A stretch of DNA of 53,091 bases from an uncultured Lachnospiraceae bacterium (GTDB lineage: Bacteria; Bacillota; Clostridia; Lachnospirales; Lachnospiraceae). The DNA lies in the NCBI GenBank assembly GCA_905197485.1, contig CAJJYZ010000014.1, positions 1-53,091 on the forward strand, read 5' to 3'. The notes under the pieces were generated by a model. It was not told the DNA's origin, did not search any database, and saw nothing but the letters and a program-made list of their open reading frames with translations. Made by a program: the position numbers and the translations under genes. Below, piece by piece: positions 8,591 through 17,797 of the stretch; positions within the stretch are counted from its first letter, which is position 1, and the number at the start of each line of letters is the position of its first letter.

Positions 8591-9688
8591 ATGAATCTGA
8601 ATTTAAGACCAAAGGAAGAATGTAAATTTGATGCAGTATCTTTAGGGGAAGTCATGTTGCGTTTAGACCCGGGAGAAGGAAGAATCCGTACGTCAAGAGC
8701 GTTCCGCGCCTGGGAAGGAGGCGGAGAGTACAATGTTATCCGAGGACTCCGCAAATGTTTCAAGATGAATACGGCAGTGATTACGGCATTTGCAGATAAT
8801 GAAGTTGGAATGCTGATGGAAGACTTCATTATGCAGGGAGGAGTAGATACATCCTTAATTAAATGGATGCCGACAGACGGAATTGGAAGAATCTGCAGAA
8901 ACGGAATCAATTTTACTGAGAGAGGATTCGGAATCCGCGGCGCAGTCGGATGCTCTGACCGTTTCAACACTGCAATCTCCAAAGCGACACCGGAAGACTT
9001 CGATTTTGATTACATTTTCGGCGAACTTGGGGTAAGATGGCTTCATACGGGAGGAATCTATGCGGCATTATCCGAGCAGTCTTGTGAGACGGTTCTTGCG
9101 GCAATCAAGACGGCGAAGAAATACGGAACTATCGTTTCTTACGACCTGAATTACAGACCATCCATGTGGAGCGCCATCGGCGGGAAAGAAAAGGCGCAGG
9201 AAGTGAACAAAGAAATCGCAAAATATGTGGATGTAATGATTGGAAATGAGGAAGATTTTACAGCATGTCTTGGATTTGAAATCGAAGGAAACGATGAGAA
9301 CTTAAAAGAGCTCAACTTAGATGGATATAAGAAGATGATTAATGAAGCGGCAAAGACTTATCCGAATTTTAAGGCGGTAGCGACGACGCTTCGTGAGGTA
9401 AAGACGGCGACAGTCAATGATTGGAGCGCTATCTGCTGGGCAGATGGAGAAATCTATAAAGCAAAAGACTATAAAGGTCTGGAAATCATGGACCGCGTGG
9501 GAGGCGGAGACTCTTTCGCATCCGGATTGATTTATGGATTGATGACAACAGAAAATGCAGAACTTGCAGTAAATTACGGAGCGGCGCATGGAGCCCTTGC
9601 GATGACGACACCTGGCGACACAACGATGGCGAATAAGAAAGAAGTAGAAGCTATCATGGGCGGCGTCGGCGCAAGAGTGCAGCGATAA
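8591..9688 (+). CDS. kdgK: PfkB-family sugar kinase, probable 2-keto-3-deoxygluconate kinase
   Basis: 365 residues; RBS GGAGGAAG. Ribokinase-like fold, with the N-terminal SLGEVMLRLDPGEG segment, substrate loop GGGEYNV and the C-terminal anion-hole/catalytic motif RVGGGDSFASG, whose aspartate is the base. Phosphorylates KDG to KDPG for the aldolase encoded just upstream. The protein is somewhat longer than typical KdgK (about 310-340), with extra sequence around residues 90-130. The KDG assignment rests on operon context; the PfkB family is certain. Confidence 0.85.
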   Translation: MNLNLRPKEECKFDAVSLGEVMLRLDPGEGRIRTSRAFRAWEGGGEYNVIRGLRKCFKMNTAVITAFADNEVGMLMEDFIMQGGVDTSLIKWMPTDGIGRICRNGINFTERGFGIRGAVGCSDRFNTAISKATPEDFDFDYIFGELGVRWLHTGGIYAALSEQSCETVLAAIKTAKKYGTIVSYDLNYRPSMWSAIGGKEKAQEVNKEIAKYVDVMIGNEEDFTACLGFEIEGNDENLKELNLDGYKKMINEAAKTYPNFKAVATTLREVKTATVNDWSAICWADGEIYKAKDYKGLEIMDRVGGGDSFASGLIYGLMTTENAELAVNYGAAHGALAMTTPGDTTMANKKEVEAIMGGVGARVQR

Positions 9689-9715
9689 ATTGAGAGGAAT
9701 ACAAGGAGGAGATTT

Positions 9716-11014
9716 ATGGAATCGACAACAGCTTTGAATCCGACAAGACTTGTGATTGCAGCTTTGGTTGGACTTGTGATTTTGTTGGTTTTGATTATCA
9801 AATTTAATGTACAGGCGATGGTGGCAATTTTAATCGGCGCCATCGCAATTGGTCTGATGGCAGGAATGCCATTTGAAAATATTGTAACAGCCGTCAACGA
9901 CGGTATCGGAAACACGCTAAAAGGAATTGCGCTTCTCGTAGGACTTGGCTCCATGTTCGGAGCGATATTGGAAGTGTCGGGCGGAGCCCAGAGTATCGCG
10001 GTTACGATGGTGAAGAAATTCGGCGACCAGAAAGCAGCGTGGGCGCTCGGTATTACAGGGCTTGTCATCGCTATGCCGGTATTCTTCGATGCGGGACTGA
10101 TTATCCTGATTCCGCTTCTTGCAGGACTTGCGGTAGGACATGCGTTCATCCCGCCGACACCGGGACCGGTGCTCGTGGCGACAATGCTGGATGTAGAGCT
10201 TGGATGGGTTATCTTAGTCGGAATCTTCTGTGGTATTTTCTCCATGATTGTAGCCGGACCGGTATGGGGCGCTATCTGTGGGAAGAAATACAATGTTCCG
10301 GTTCCGGAGCATGTGGCAAACCAGGAAGACTTTGACGAATCCAAACTTCCGAAATTCGGAACCATTGTTGGAATTATTCTGATTCCGCTTGTACTTATCA
10401 TCTTCGATTCGGTTGCGGGAGTTGTCCCTGCGTTAGAGCCGGTCCGCGGAATCACAGGATTTCTCGGAGAGCCGTTTGTAGCGCTTCTTATCGCAACGGT
10501 CGTGGCAATGTATGTTCTTGGAACAAGACATGGCTATAGCAATACAGAGCTTGAGAAGGTGATGACGAAATCCTTGGAGCCGACAGGAATGATTCTTCTT
10601 GTAACAGCCAGCGGCGGCGTGCTTCGTTATATGCTTCAGTATTCCGGACTCGGTGAAGTTATTGGAAATGCGGTAGCATCTGCTTCCTTACCGCTTGTTG
10701 TTATCGCCTTCGTGGTGGCGGCGCTTGTGCGTATTTCCGTTGGTTCCGCGACGGTAGCCATGACAATGGCGGCGGGAATCATTGCGGCAATGCCGGGAAT
10801 CGCTTCCCTGTCTCCGTTATATCTTGCATGTACGACAGCGGCGATTGCGGGTGGAGCGACAGTATGTTCCCACTTCAATGACTCCGGATTCTGGCTTGTG
10901 AAATCCTTGGTTGGAATGGATGAGAAGACGACGCTTAAGACATGGACAATCATGGAGACATTGGTTGGAGGCACCGGATTTATCGTTGCTCTGATTATTT
11001 CATTCTTCGCATAG
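9716..11014 (+). CDS. gntP: GntP-family gluconate:H+ symporter
   Basis: 432 residues, almost entirely hydrophobic with about 12 predicted membrane segments. The family pattern PVFFDAGLIILIPL near residue 120 and the C-terminal GGATVCSHFNDSGFW motif are characteristic of gluconate/aldonate permeases of the ion-transporter superfamily. Imports the substrate of the upstream dehydratase. Last gene of the operon, followed by a strong terminator. Gluconate is the best guess; other aldonates are possible. Confidence 0.9.
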   Translation: MESTTALNPTRLVIAALVGLVILLVLIIKFNVQAMVAILIGAIAIGLMAGMPFENIVTAVNDGIGNTLKGIALLVGLGSMFGAILEVSGGAQSIAVTMVKKFGDQKAAWALGITGLVIAMPVFFDAGLIILIPLLAGLAVGHAFIPPTPGPVLVATMLDVELGWVILVGIFCGIFSMIVAGPVWGAICGKKYNVPVPEHVANQEDFDESKLPKFGTIVGIILIPLVLIIFDSVAGVVPALEPVRGITGFLGEPFVALLIATVVAMYVLGTRHGYSNTELEKVMTKSLEPTGMILLVTASGGVLRYMLQYSGLGEVIGNAVASASLPLVVIAFVVAALVRISVGSATVAMTMAAGIIAAMPGIASLSPLYLACTTAAIAGGATVCSHFNDSGFWLVKSLVGMDEKTTLKTWTIMETLVGGTGFIVALIISFFA

Positions 11015-11036
11015 AATCAATTGAATCGTGAAAAAG

Positions 11037-11077
11037 AAAAGCTGGCAGAAGTGTGAGAACCTTTGCCGGCTTTTATT
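11037..11077 (+). terminator. Rho-independent terminator after gntP
   Basis: Stem AAAAGCTGGCA (11037-11047) with TGCCGGCTTTT (11064-11074), one G-T pair, then TTTTATTT. Confidence 0.85.
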
Positions 11078-11089
11078 TGCGATTGGTAC

Positions 11090-11119
11090 TTGTAGAATCT
11101 AAAATAGGTATGGTATAAT
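11090..11119 (+). promoter_or_regulatory. Extended -10 promoter of the pyrH operon
   Basis: TTGTAG at 11090, TATAAT at 11114 with an 18-bp spacer and an upstream TGG extended -10 element. pyrH therefore has its own promoter here instead of reading from rpsB-tsf. Confidence 0.7.
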
Positions 11120-11180
11120 GTGCACAGAGTGCATAGGATATTTTTATGCAAATGAATTCGAAAAAAGTAAGGAGAAACTT

Positions 11181-11876
11181 ATGAAGAGAGTGTTATTAAA
11201 GCTAAGCGGAGAAGCTTTGGCAGGCGATAAAAAAACAGGCTTTGATGAGGCGACATGCATTGGCGTTGCGAACCAGGTGAAGCAGATTGTGGATTCCGGT
11301 ATTCAGGTTGCAATCGTAACAGGAGGTGGCAATTTCTGGAGAGGACGTACAAGTGAGACAATCGACAGAACGAAGGCAGACCAGATTGGAATGCTTGCAA
11401 CGGTGATGAACTGCATCTATGTATCTGAGATTTTCAGACATGTGGGTATGAAGACGGAAGTCTTTACTCCGTTTACATGCGGCGCATTTACAAGCTTATT
11501 TTCCAAAGATGCGGCGGTAGAGGCTTTGAATGAAGGGAAGGTAATCTTCTTTGCCGGCGGAACCGGACATCCGTATTTTTCTACAGACACAGGAGCTGTG
11601 CTTCGTGCTATCGAGATTGAAGCGGATGCGATGCTTCTTGCGAAGGCAATCGACGGTATCTACGACAGCGACCCGAAGCTGAATCCGAATGCGAAGAAGT
11701 ATGATGAGATTTCCATTCAGGATACGATTGACCAGAGACTCGGGGCGGTGGACCTTGCGGCGTCCATTCTCTGTATGGAAAATAAGATGCCGATGCTTGT
11801 ATTCGGATTGAATGAAGAGAACAGCATCGTAGAGACTATGACAGGAACTTTTACAGGTACGAAGGTAACTGTATAA
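11181..11876 (+). CDS. pyrH: UMP kinase
   Basis: 231 residues starting at MKRVLLKLSGEAL with RBS AAGGAG. The frame is open from 11118, but that part overlaps the promoter and is not family-like. Amino-acid-kinase fold: GGGNFWRGR nucleotide/UMP loop, KATDQIGM-like segment (TKADQIGM), FTCGAFTS and TGHPYFSTDT are diagnostic. Converts UMP to UDP; the bacterial enzyme is hexameric. Followed by frr as in most Firmicutes, but rpsB and tsf are absent upstream. Confidence 0.97.
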   Translation: MKRVLLKLSGEALAGDKKTGFDEATCIGVANQVKQIVDSGIQVAIVTGGGNFWRGRTSETIDRTKADQIGMLATVMNCIYVSEIFRHVGMKTEVFTPFTCGAFTSLFSKDAAVEALNEGKVIFFAGGTGHPYFSTDTGAVLRAIEIEADAMLLAKAIDGIYDSDPKLNPNAKKYDEISIQDTIDQRLGAVDLAASILCMENKMPMLVFGLNEENSIVETMTGTFTGTKVTV

Positions 11877-11903
11877 ATAAAGAGAAAGCAGAGGACATAT
11901 ATT

Positions 11904-12455
11904 ATGAAAGAAAGACTTATTCCATTTGATGAGAAGATGACAAAATCTTACAACAGCCTTGCGGCTGAATTGCAGACGATTCGTGCAGGACGTGCGAATC
12001 CGCATGTGCTTGATAAATTGACAGTAGATTATTATGGTTCTCCGACACCGATTCAGCAGGTTGCGAATGTTTCCGTACCGGAGGCTCGTATGATTCAGAT
12101 TCAGCCATGGGAGAAATCCATGTTAAAAGCGATTGAGAAGGCAATTCTCGTATCCGATATCGGAATCAACCCGACGAATGACGGAACTTCCGTACGTTTG
12201 ATTTTCCCGGAACTTACAGAGGAACGAAGAAAAGAACTCGTGAAAGATGTGAAGAAAAAGGGAGAAGGAGCAAAGGTTGCAGTTCGTAATATTCGTCGTG
12301 ATGGAAATGATGCATTCAAGAAATTAAAAGGAACAGAAGTTTCCGAAGATGAAATCAAAGATTTAGAAGATGAACTGCAGAAGATTACAGACAAATACAT
12401 CAAAGAGATTGAAAAATTAGTAGATGAAAAATCCAAAGAGGTTATGACTGTATAA
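11904..12455 (+). CDS. frr: Ribosome recycling factor
   Basis: 183 residues, within the usual 180-186. With EF-G it splits the post-termination ribosome. Conserved motifs include LQTIRAGRANPHVLDKL, the turn PTPIQQVANVSVPEAR and the C-terminal DELQKITDKYI helix. RBS AGAGGA. 27 bp after pyrH, in the canonical order. Confidence 0.97.
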   Translation: MKERLIPFDEKMTKSYNSLAAELQTIRAGRANPHVLDKLTVDYYGSPTPIQQVANVSVPEARMIQIQPWEKSMLKAIEKAILVSDIGINPTNDGTSVRLIFPELTEERRKELVKDVKKKGEGAKVAVRNIRRDGNDAFKKLKGTEVSEDEIKDLEDELQKITDKYIKEIEKLVDEKSKEVMTV

Positions 12456-12480
12456 TTGGCAGGAAATGAAGAACAGACGA

Positions 12481-12512
12481 GGAGGGCGCGAAAAAGTAAG
12501 TCGCCCTTTCTT
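12481..12512 (+). terminator. Intercistronic GC hairpin between frr and uppS
   Basis: AGGGCG (12483-12488) pairs with CGCCCT (12502-12507), extendable by weaker pairs and followed by TTCTTTG. Resembles a leaky terminator or attenuator inside the operon, just before the uppS ribosome site. Confidence 0.5.
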
Positions 12513-12533
12513 TGTTGTACAGGAGGAGAAAGC

Positions 12534-13244
12534 ATGAATGTACCGCAGCATATCGCGATTATTTTAGATGGGAACGGTCGCTGGGCGAAGGCAAAAGGAA
12601 TGCCGAGAAACTATGGCCATGCACAAGGAAGTAAAAATGTAGAACGCATCTGTGAAGAGGCATATAAGATGGGAGTCAAGTATTTGACGGTGTATGCTTT
12701 TTCTACAGAAAACTGGAGCAGACCGAAAAGCGAAGTGGATGCGTTGATGAAGCTTCTTAGGAACTATATGAAAACTTGTCTGAAGACAGCGGAAAAGAAC
12801 CGGATGAAAGTCCGGGTGCTTGGAGACAAGACCGGTTTGGACGAGGATATCCGGACAAGAATCGAGGAACTGGAAGCGGCGACGATAAATAATGATGGTC
12901 TGAATTTTCAGATTGCATTGAATTACGGAAGCCGGGACGAGATGATTCGAGCGATTCGAAGACTGGCAAAAGACTGCGAAGAAGGCAAAGTGAAGAGCGA
13001 GGAGATTTCGGAAGGATTGTTTGAAACATATTTGGACACCCATGGGATTCCTGACCCGGATTTACTGATTCGCACAAGCGGAGAACTTCGGTTATCGAAC
13101 TACTTATTATGGCAGTTTGCGTATACGGAGTTTTATTTTACAGATGTTCTGTGGCCGGATTTTACAAAGGAAGAATTAACGAAGGCGATTGAACATTATA
13201 ATAAAAGAGAGAGACGTTTCGGAGGAGCAAAGGAGGAAGCGTAG
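12534..13244 (+). CDS. uppS: Isoprenyl transferase (undecaprenyl diphosphate synthase)
   Basis: 236 residues from the ATG preceded by AGGAGG at 12521. The frame is open further upstream through the hairpin, but MNVPQHIAIILDGNGRWAK is the true family N-terminus. D and the GNGRW motif bind the diphosphate; YAFSTENWSRP and the C-terminal RTSGELRLSNYLLWQ and ELxFTD-like (EFYFTDVLWP) motifs are diagnostic cis-prenyltransferase elements. Makes the C55 lipid carrier for peptidoglycan. Its stop overlaps the cdsA start. Confidence 0.96.
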   Translation: MNVPQHIAIILDGNGRWAKAKGMPRNYGHAQGSKNVERICEEAYKMGVKYLTVYAFSTENWSRPKSEVDALMKLLRNYMKTCLKTAEKNRMKVRVLGDKTGLDEDIRTRIEELEAATINNDGLNFQIALNYGSRDEMIRAIRRLAKDCEEGKVKSEEISEGLFETYLDTHGIPDPDLLIRTSGELRLSNYLLWQFAYTEFYFTDVLWPDFTKEELTKAIEHYNKRERRFGGAKEEA

Positions 13245-14053
13245 TGTTTAAGACGAGATTATTGAGTGGAATTTTACTTGTGTTGATTGCCCTTGCAACG
13301 ATTATTCCGGGAGGGCTTATCCTGGGAGCAGTGTTGTTTTGCATTAGTTTGAAGGGGATGCATGAGTTATATCAAATTGCAGACGTGCAGAATAAATTAT
13401 TGGGAATCGTAGGAATGATAGCGGCAACCGTCTATTATGGATTCCTGTTTTTCGGAAATGGAACCGAGGATTGGTTTGCGATGACAGCCATCGGATTCCT
13501 GATTGTGTTAATGGCGGTGTATGTGTTTACGTTCCCGAAATATAAGGCAGAACAGGTGATGGTTGTCTATTTTGGACTATTCTATGTAACGGTGATGTTG
13601 TCCTATGTATACCGTACAAGAATGTTAGAGCAGGGTGCATTCCTTGTATGGCTCGTGTTCTTGTGTTCCTGGGGGAGCGATACGTGTGCTTATTGTGTCG
13701 GAATGCTGATTGGAAAGCATAAGATGGCGCCGGTGTTGAGTCCGAAGAAGTCTATCGAAGGCGGAGTCGGCGGTGTGCTTGGCGCGGCGCTTTTAGGCGC
13801 AATCTATGCGTTAGCAATTAACAAGTTTGCAAATGGAGTAGATACGAATGCGCTTCATTATGCATTGATTTGCGGAGTTGGTTCCATGATTTCCCAGGTG
13901 GGAGATTTGGCTGCTTCCGCGATAAAGCGAAATCACGAAATCAAGGATTACGGGCATCTGATTCCAGGGCATGGAGGGATTCTGGACCGGTTTGACAGTG
14001 TGATTTTTACAGCGCCGATTATTTATTACCTTTCTGTATTTTTGATGGGATAG
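13244..14053 (+). CDS. cdsA: Phosphatidate cytidylyltransferase
   Basis: 269 residues from a GTG that shares its first base with the uppS stop; AGGAGG lies upstream. A polytopic membrane protein with about eight hydrophobic segments. The C-terminal CDS signature is clear: SPKKSIEGGVGG, GDLAASAIKRNHEIKDY and PGHGGILDRFDS. Forms CDP-diacylglycerol from phosphatidic acid and CTP. Confidence 0.95.
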   Translation: MFKTRLLSGILLVLIALATIIPGGLILGAVLFCISLKGMHELYQIADVQNKLLGIVGMIAATVYYGFLFFGNGTEDWFAMTAIGFLIVLMAVYVFTFPKYKAEQVMVVYFGLFYVTVMLSYVYRTRMLEQGAFLVWLVFLCSWGSDTCAYCVGMLIGKHKMAPVLSPKKSIEGGVGGVLGAALLGAIYALAINKFANGVDTNALHYALICGVGSMISQVGDLAASAIKRNHEIKDYGHLIPGHGGILDRFDSVIFTAPIIYYLSVFLMG

Positions 14054-14065
14054 GAGAGGAACAAG

Positions 14066-15208
14066 ATGAAGAAGATAGCAATTTTAGGTTCCACAGGTTC
14101 GATAGGAACACAGACATTGGAGATTGTAAGGGAACAAAAAGATATTGAAGTGCTTGGACTGGCAGCGGCGAATAATATCGCGCTTCTGGAGCAGCAGATT
14201 CGGGAATTTTCTCCGAAGGTTGTGGCGGTCTGGACAGAAGAAAAGGCGGAAGAGCTGCGGGGAAAAGTGGCAGATTTGGATGTGAAAGTAGTATCCGGAA
14301 TGGAAGGGCTTCTGGAAGTTTCTGTGATTCCGGAGACGGAGATTGTGGTGACGGCGATTGTCGGAATGATAGGAATCCGGCCAACCATTGCGGCAATCCG
14401 GGCAAAGAAGAATATTGCGCTTGCCAATAAAGAGACGCTCGTGACCGCAGGGCATATTATTATGCCTCTGGCTAAGGAATATGGCGTTTCCATTCTTCCG
14501 GTAGACAGTGAGCACAGTGCGATTTTTCAATCGCTGCAGGGAGGACAGGAAAAGGCGTTGCATAAGATTCTTCTGACGGCTTCCGGTGGACCATTTCGCG
14601 GAAAGAAGCGGGAAGAACTTACGAATATCCAGGTAGAAGACGCTTTGAAACATCCGAACTGGGCAATGGGAAGAAAGATTACGGTTGATTCGTCTACGAT
14701 GGTGAATAAGGGGCTGGAAGTGATTGAGGCAAAATGGTTATTCGGAGTAGATGTGGAGCAGATTCAGGTGGTAGTGCAACCGCAAAGTATCATTCACTCT
14801 ATGGTGGAATATGTGGACGGCGCGGTCATCGCACAGCTTGGAACACCGGATATGAAGCTTCCGATTCAGTATGCGCTCTATTATCCGGAGAGGCGGTATC
14901 TTCCGGGAGAGCGTCTGGATTTCAAGACATTGACGCAGATTACATTCGAAGAGCCGGACATGGAGACGTTCTATAGTCTTCGCCTTGCGTTTGAGGCAGG
15001 AAGAGAAGGGGGAAGTCTTCCGACGGTATTCAATGCCGCGAATGAGCTGGCGGTGCAGAAGTTTTTGGAGCGCAAGATAGCGTATCTTGAGATTCCGGAA
15101 ATCATTGAAACTTGTATGAAAGCTCATAAGAATATTTTACATCCATCTGTGGAAGAAATATTAGAGACAGAGAGAGAAGTATACGAGCAAATAGAAAGCA
15201 GGTGGTAG
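14066..15208 (+). CDS. dxr: 1-deoxy-D-xylulose-5-phosphate reductoisomerase
   Basis: 380 residues; RBS TAGGAGAGG. N-terminal NADPH site GSTGSIGTQTLEI, the NKETLVTAG segment, catalytic loop PVDSEHSAIFQSL and TVDSSTMVNKGLE match the family. Second step of the MEP pathway, producing 2-C-methylerythritol 4-phosphate, which feeds the uppS product. Four bases separate it from rseP. Confidence 0.97.
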   Translation: MKKIAILGSTGSIGTQTLEIVREQKDIEVLGLAAANNIALLEQQIREFSPKVVAVWTEEKAEELRGKVADLDVKVVSGMEGLLEVSVIPETEIVVTAIVGMIGIRPTIAAIRAKKNIALANKETLVTAGHIIMPLAKEYGVSILPVDSEHSAIFQSLQGGQEKALHKILLTASGGPFRGKKREELTNIQVEDALKHPNWAMGRKITVDSSTMVNKGLEVIEAKWLFGVDVEQIQVVVQPQSIIHSMVEYVDGAVIAQLGTPDMKLPIQYALYYPERRYLPGERLDFKTLTQITFEEPDMETFYSLRLAFEAGREGGSLPTVFNAANELAVQKFLERKIAYLEIPEIIETCMKAHKNILHPSVEEILETEREVYEQIESRW

Positions 15209-15211
15209 TAC

Positions 15212-16237
15212 ATGGGGATTGTTCTTGCACTGTTATTATTTAGTTTTATTGTATTTTTTCATGAATTGGGACATTTTCTTCTCGCCAAGAAGAATGGAAT
15301 CCGCGTGGATGAATTTTGTATAGGCATGGGACCTGTTTTGGTGAAAAAACAGGGGAAGGAAACCATGTATTCTATCCGTCTCCTTCCGATTGGAGGAGCC
15401 TGTATGATGGGAGAGGATGACTCTGACGACTTCAGCGAAGGAAGTTTTAACAGCAAATCTGTCTGGCAGAGAATCTCTGTCATTGCTGCGGGACCGATTT
15501 TCAACTTTATTCTGGCATTCATTTTATCTGTGATTGTGGTGTCGTGGCTTGGATACGACAAACCGATTATTAATAAAGTTGTTGAAAATTCTGCTGCGGC
15601 GGAGGCGGGACTTCAAACAGGAGATGAAATCAAAGAAATCAATGGGAAAAATATCCATATTTTCCGCGAGATTTCTGCCTATAACCAGTTTCACCCGGGC
15701 GAGGAGATGGAAGTCGAATACAAACGTGATGGAAAAAATTATAAAGCCACTTTAACGCCAAGACCGGATGAGACAGGAAGATACTTGATGGGCGTCACGC
15801 GGACGGAATATCATAAGGCGAATCCATTTACCGCGTTGCAGTATGGTCTGTATGAGGTGAAATTCTGGATTGATTATACGATTGAAAGTCTGAAAATGCT
15901 GTTCACCGGAGCAATCGGTATCGACCAGCTTTCGGGTCCGGTTGGAATTGTGGATGTGGTAGACGAGGCGTATGACACGAATATTCAATACGGGATATCA
16001 TCGGTTGTTATTGCATTTATGAACCTGTCGATTCTGTTGTCCGCCAACTTAGGAGTGATGAATCTGTTGCCAATACCGGCATTAGATGGCGGAAGACTTG
16101 TATTTCTCTTCGTAGAAGCGATACGAGGGAAACGAGTGCCGCCGGAAAAAGAAGGAATGGTGCACCTGATAGGATTGGTGGCGTTGTTCGGATTGATGAT
16201 ATTTGTCATGTATAATGACTTACAGAGATTGTTTTAA
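15212..16237 (+). CDS. rseP: RIP/site-2 metalloprotease
   Basis: 341 residues. HELGH at residues 17-21 within the first membrane segment binds zinc; a PDZ domain covers roughly residues 110-185 (VVENSAAAEAGLQTGDEI); the second active-site motif is NLLPIPALDGGR near residue 285. Intramembrane cleavage of anti-sigma factors or other membrane proteins is the family role; the target here is not visible. Usually followed in Clostridia by ispG and polC; here an inverted-repeat cassette begins two bases after the stop. Confidence 0.94.
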   Translation: MGIVLALLLFSFIVFFHELGHFLLAKKNGIRVDEFCIGMGPVLVKKQGKETMYSIRLLPIGGACMMGEDDSDDFSEGSFNSKSVWQRISVIAAGPIFNFILAFILSVIVVSWLGYDKPIINKVVENSAAAEAGLQTGDEIKEINGKNIHIFREISAYNQFHPGEEMEVEYKRDGKNYKATLTPRPDETGRYLMGVTRTEYHKANPFTALQYGLYEVKFWIDYTIESLKMLFTGAIGIDQLSGPVGIVDVVDEAYDTNIQYGISSVVIAFMNLSILLSANLGVMNLLPIPALDGGRLVFLFVEAIRGKRVPPEKEGMVHLIGLVALFGLMIFVMYNDLQRLF

Positions 16238-16239
16238 AT

Positions 16240-16322
16240 ATTGGGGACGTAGTAAAGTGAAAGAATGCTACGTCCCCAATTAAGTTTTCCCCTGTCCCTT
16301 TTTGTATTTTGCCCTGTCCCCT
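16240..16322 (+). repeat. Left copy of an 83-bp inverted repeat flanking the next gene
   Basis: The first 41 bases form a palindrome (ATTGGGGACGTAG, 15-base loop, CTACGTCCCCAAT) followed by a CCCTGTCCC-rich tail. The reverse complement occurs at 17712-17794: 78 of 83 positions match in my hand alignment, and the first 49 are identical. The palindrome starts two bases after the rseP stop and may terminate that operon. GGGGAC-rich palindromes resemble REP-type elements mobilised by RAYT transposases; no such transposase is in the window. Confidence 0.93.
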
Positions 16323-16433
16323 ACGCAGCTGTGAGAAATGGAATGCGATGCATTGCGCTCCGATATTTTCTTCACATTGTTCAGGGATAGAACATATATA
16401 TAGATATTAACAGAAGTTCTTGAGGTTACCGTT

Positions 16434-17699
16434 ATGAATTTTTTGAAAAGTATGCAAGGGGAAGGTGTAGATAAAGGGACTCTTCAAATTAACGTTACAT
16501 CGGACGTTACTGCGTATCCGATTGAAAATGCTGTCATAAATATTTATTATACGGGAGTGCCTGAACAGCAGTTGGAGCAACTGACAACTGATTCTTCAGG
16601 GCAAACGCAGATAATTGAGTTGGATACACCGCCGTTAGAGTATAGTCGGAATCCGTCCATTGAATCACAACCCTATTCGGAGTATACATTTGAAATTAGT
16701 GCGCCCGGTTATGAATCGGTCAGCATTGCCGGGGCGGAGCTGCTGCCTGATGTGAAGGCGATTCAGAATGTTGCGATGCATCCTGTGGAGTCTTCGAATG
16801 AGGCTCCTGATATTTTTGTGATTCCTGGTCATACGTTGTATGAGGAATATCCTCCGAAAATTGCAGAAGATGAGATTAAACCGATGAATGAGACGGGGGA
16901 AATCGTACTTAGTCGTGTTGTTGTGCCGGAATATATCGTTGTGCATGATGGCTCTCCCCGGGATACTACTGCGAAAAATTATTATGTTCGATATAAAGAC
17001 TATATCAAAAATGTTGCTTCCAGTGAAATTTATGCAACATGGCCGGCGGCTACAATCCGGGCAAATGTTCTGGCGATTATGTCTTTCACTTTGAACAGGG
17101 TATATACGGAATGGTACCGGAATCAGGGATATGATTTTACAATTACATCATCAACGGCCTTTGACCATAAATGGATTCCGGAGCGAAATATTTACGATAC
17201 GATATCGGTGATTGTCGATGAATTATTTGCAAGCTACCTTTCCAGACCTAACATACGGCAGCCGATTTTGACGCAATATTGTGATGGAAGACAGGTACAA
17301 TGTCCGAACTGGATGACTCAGTGGGGAAGCATGGCGCTTGGCGACCAGGGATATTCTCCAATCGAGATTTTGCGTTATTATTACGGGGATAACATGTATA
17401 TCAATACAGCGCAGGAAATTTCGGGAATTCCGGCTTCCTGGCCGGGATATGACCTTACGGTTGGCTCTACGGGAGATAAGGTAAGGCAAATGCAAGAACA
17501 GTTGAATGTCATTGCAGGCGCATATCCGGCTCTTCCTAAAATTAATGTGGATGGAATATACGGGCCGGCAACGGCAAATGCTGTGAGAGAATTTCAGAAA
17601 ATATTTAATTTGCCGCAAACAGGGATTGTAGATTATAAAACATGGTATAAAATATCACAGATATATGTAGGCGTCTCACGAATTGCGGAACTCGTGTAG
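16434..17699 (+). CDS. SpoIID-like protein with C-terminal peptidoglycan-binding domain
   Basis: 421 residues; RBS GAGG nine bases upstream. Three parts: residues 15-105 resemble a transthyretin/carboxypeptidase-regulatory-like beta domain (TDSSGQTQ, APGYESV); 150-320 resemble a SpoIID/amidase-enhancer-like domain (IKNVASSEIYATWP, ALRANV-like TIRANVLAIMSF, TQYCDGRQVQCP, MTQWGSMALGDQGY); 345-410 are a peptidoglycan_binding_1 domain (DGIYGPATANAVREFQKIF). No signal peptide is seen. Related Clostridial proteins are often labelled spore cortex-lytic; here a role in cell-wall or spore-wall binding is inferred. It sits alone between two inverted repeats, so it may be cargo of a small mobile cassette. 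Confidence 0.82.
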   Translation: MNFLKSMQGEGVDKGTLQINVTSDVTAYPIENAVINIYYTGVPEQQLEQLTTDSSGQTQIIELDTPPLEYSRNPSIESQPYSEYTFEISAPGYESVSIAGAELLPDVKAIQNVAMHPVESSNEAPDIFVIPGHTLYEEYPPKIAEDEIKPMNETGEIVLSRVVVPEYIVVHDGSPRDTTAKNYYVRYKDYIKNVASSEIYATWPAATIRANVLAIMSFTLNRVYTEWYRNQGYDFTITSSTAFDHKWIPERNIYDTISVIVDELFASYLSRPNIRQPILTQYCDGRQVQCPNWMTQWGSMALGDQGYSPIEILRYYYGDNMYINTAQEISGIPASWPGYDLTVGSTGDKVRQMQEQLNVIAGAYPALPKINVDGIYGPATANAVREFQKIFNLPQTGIVDYKTWYKISQIYVGVSRIAELV

Positions 17700-17711
17700 A
17701 AGAAAAATAGA

Positions 17712-17794
17712 AAGGGACAGGGCAAACTGCAAAAAGTGACAGGGTAAAACTTAATTGGGGACGTAGCATTCTTTCACTTTACTACGTCCCCAAT
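17712..17794 (-). repeat. Right copy of the 83-bp inverted repeat
   Basis: Reverse complement of 16240-16322. The palindromic 41 bases are at 17754-17794 and are identical to the left copy, including the loop. It ends three bases before the purC stop codon and would act as a hairpin terminator for the convergent purC transcript. Confidence 0.93.
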
Positions 17795-17797
17795 AAA

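Noticed and set aside
9574..10455. Long open frame on the minus strand inside gntP
   Set aside because: It is low-complexity in amino-acid composition, mirrors the codon bias of gntP, and has no ribosome site. gntP is unmistakable.
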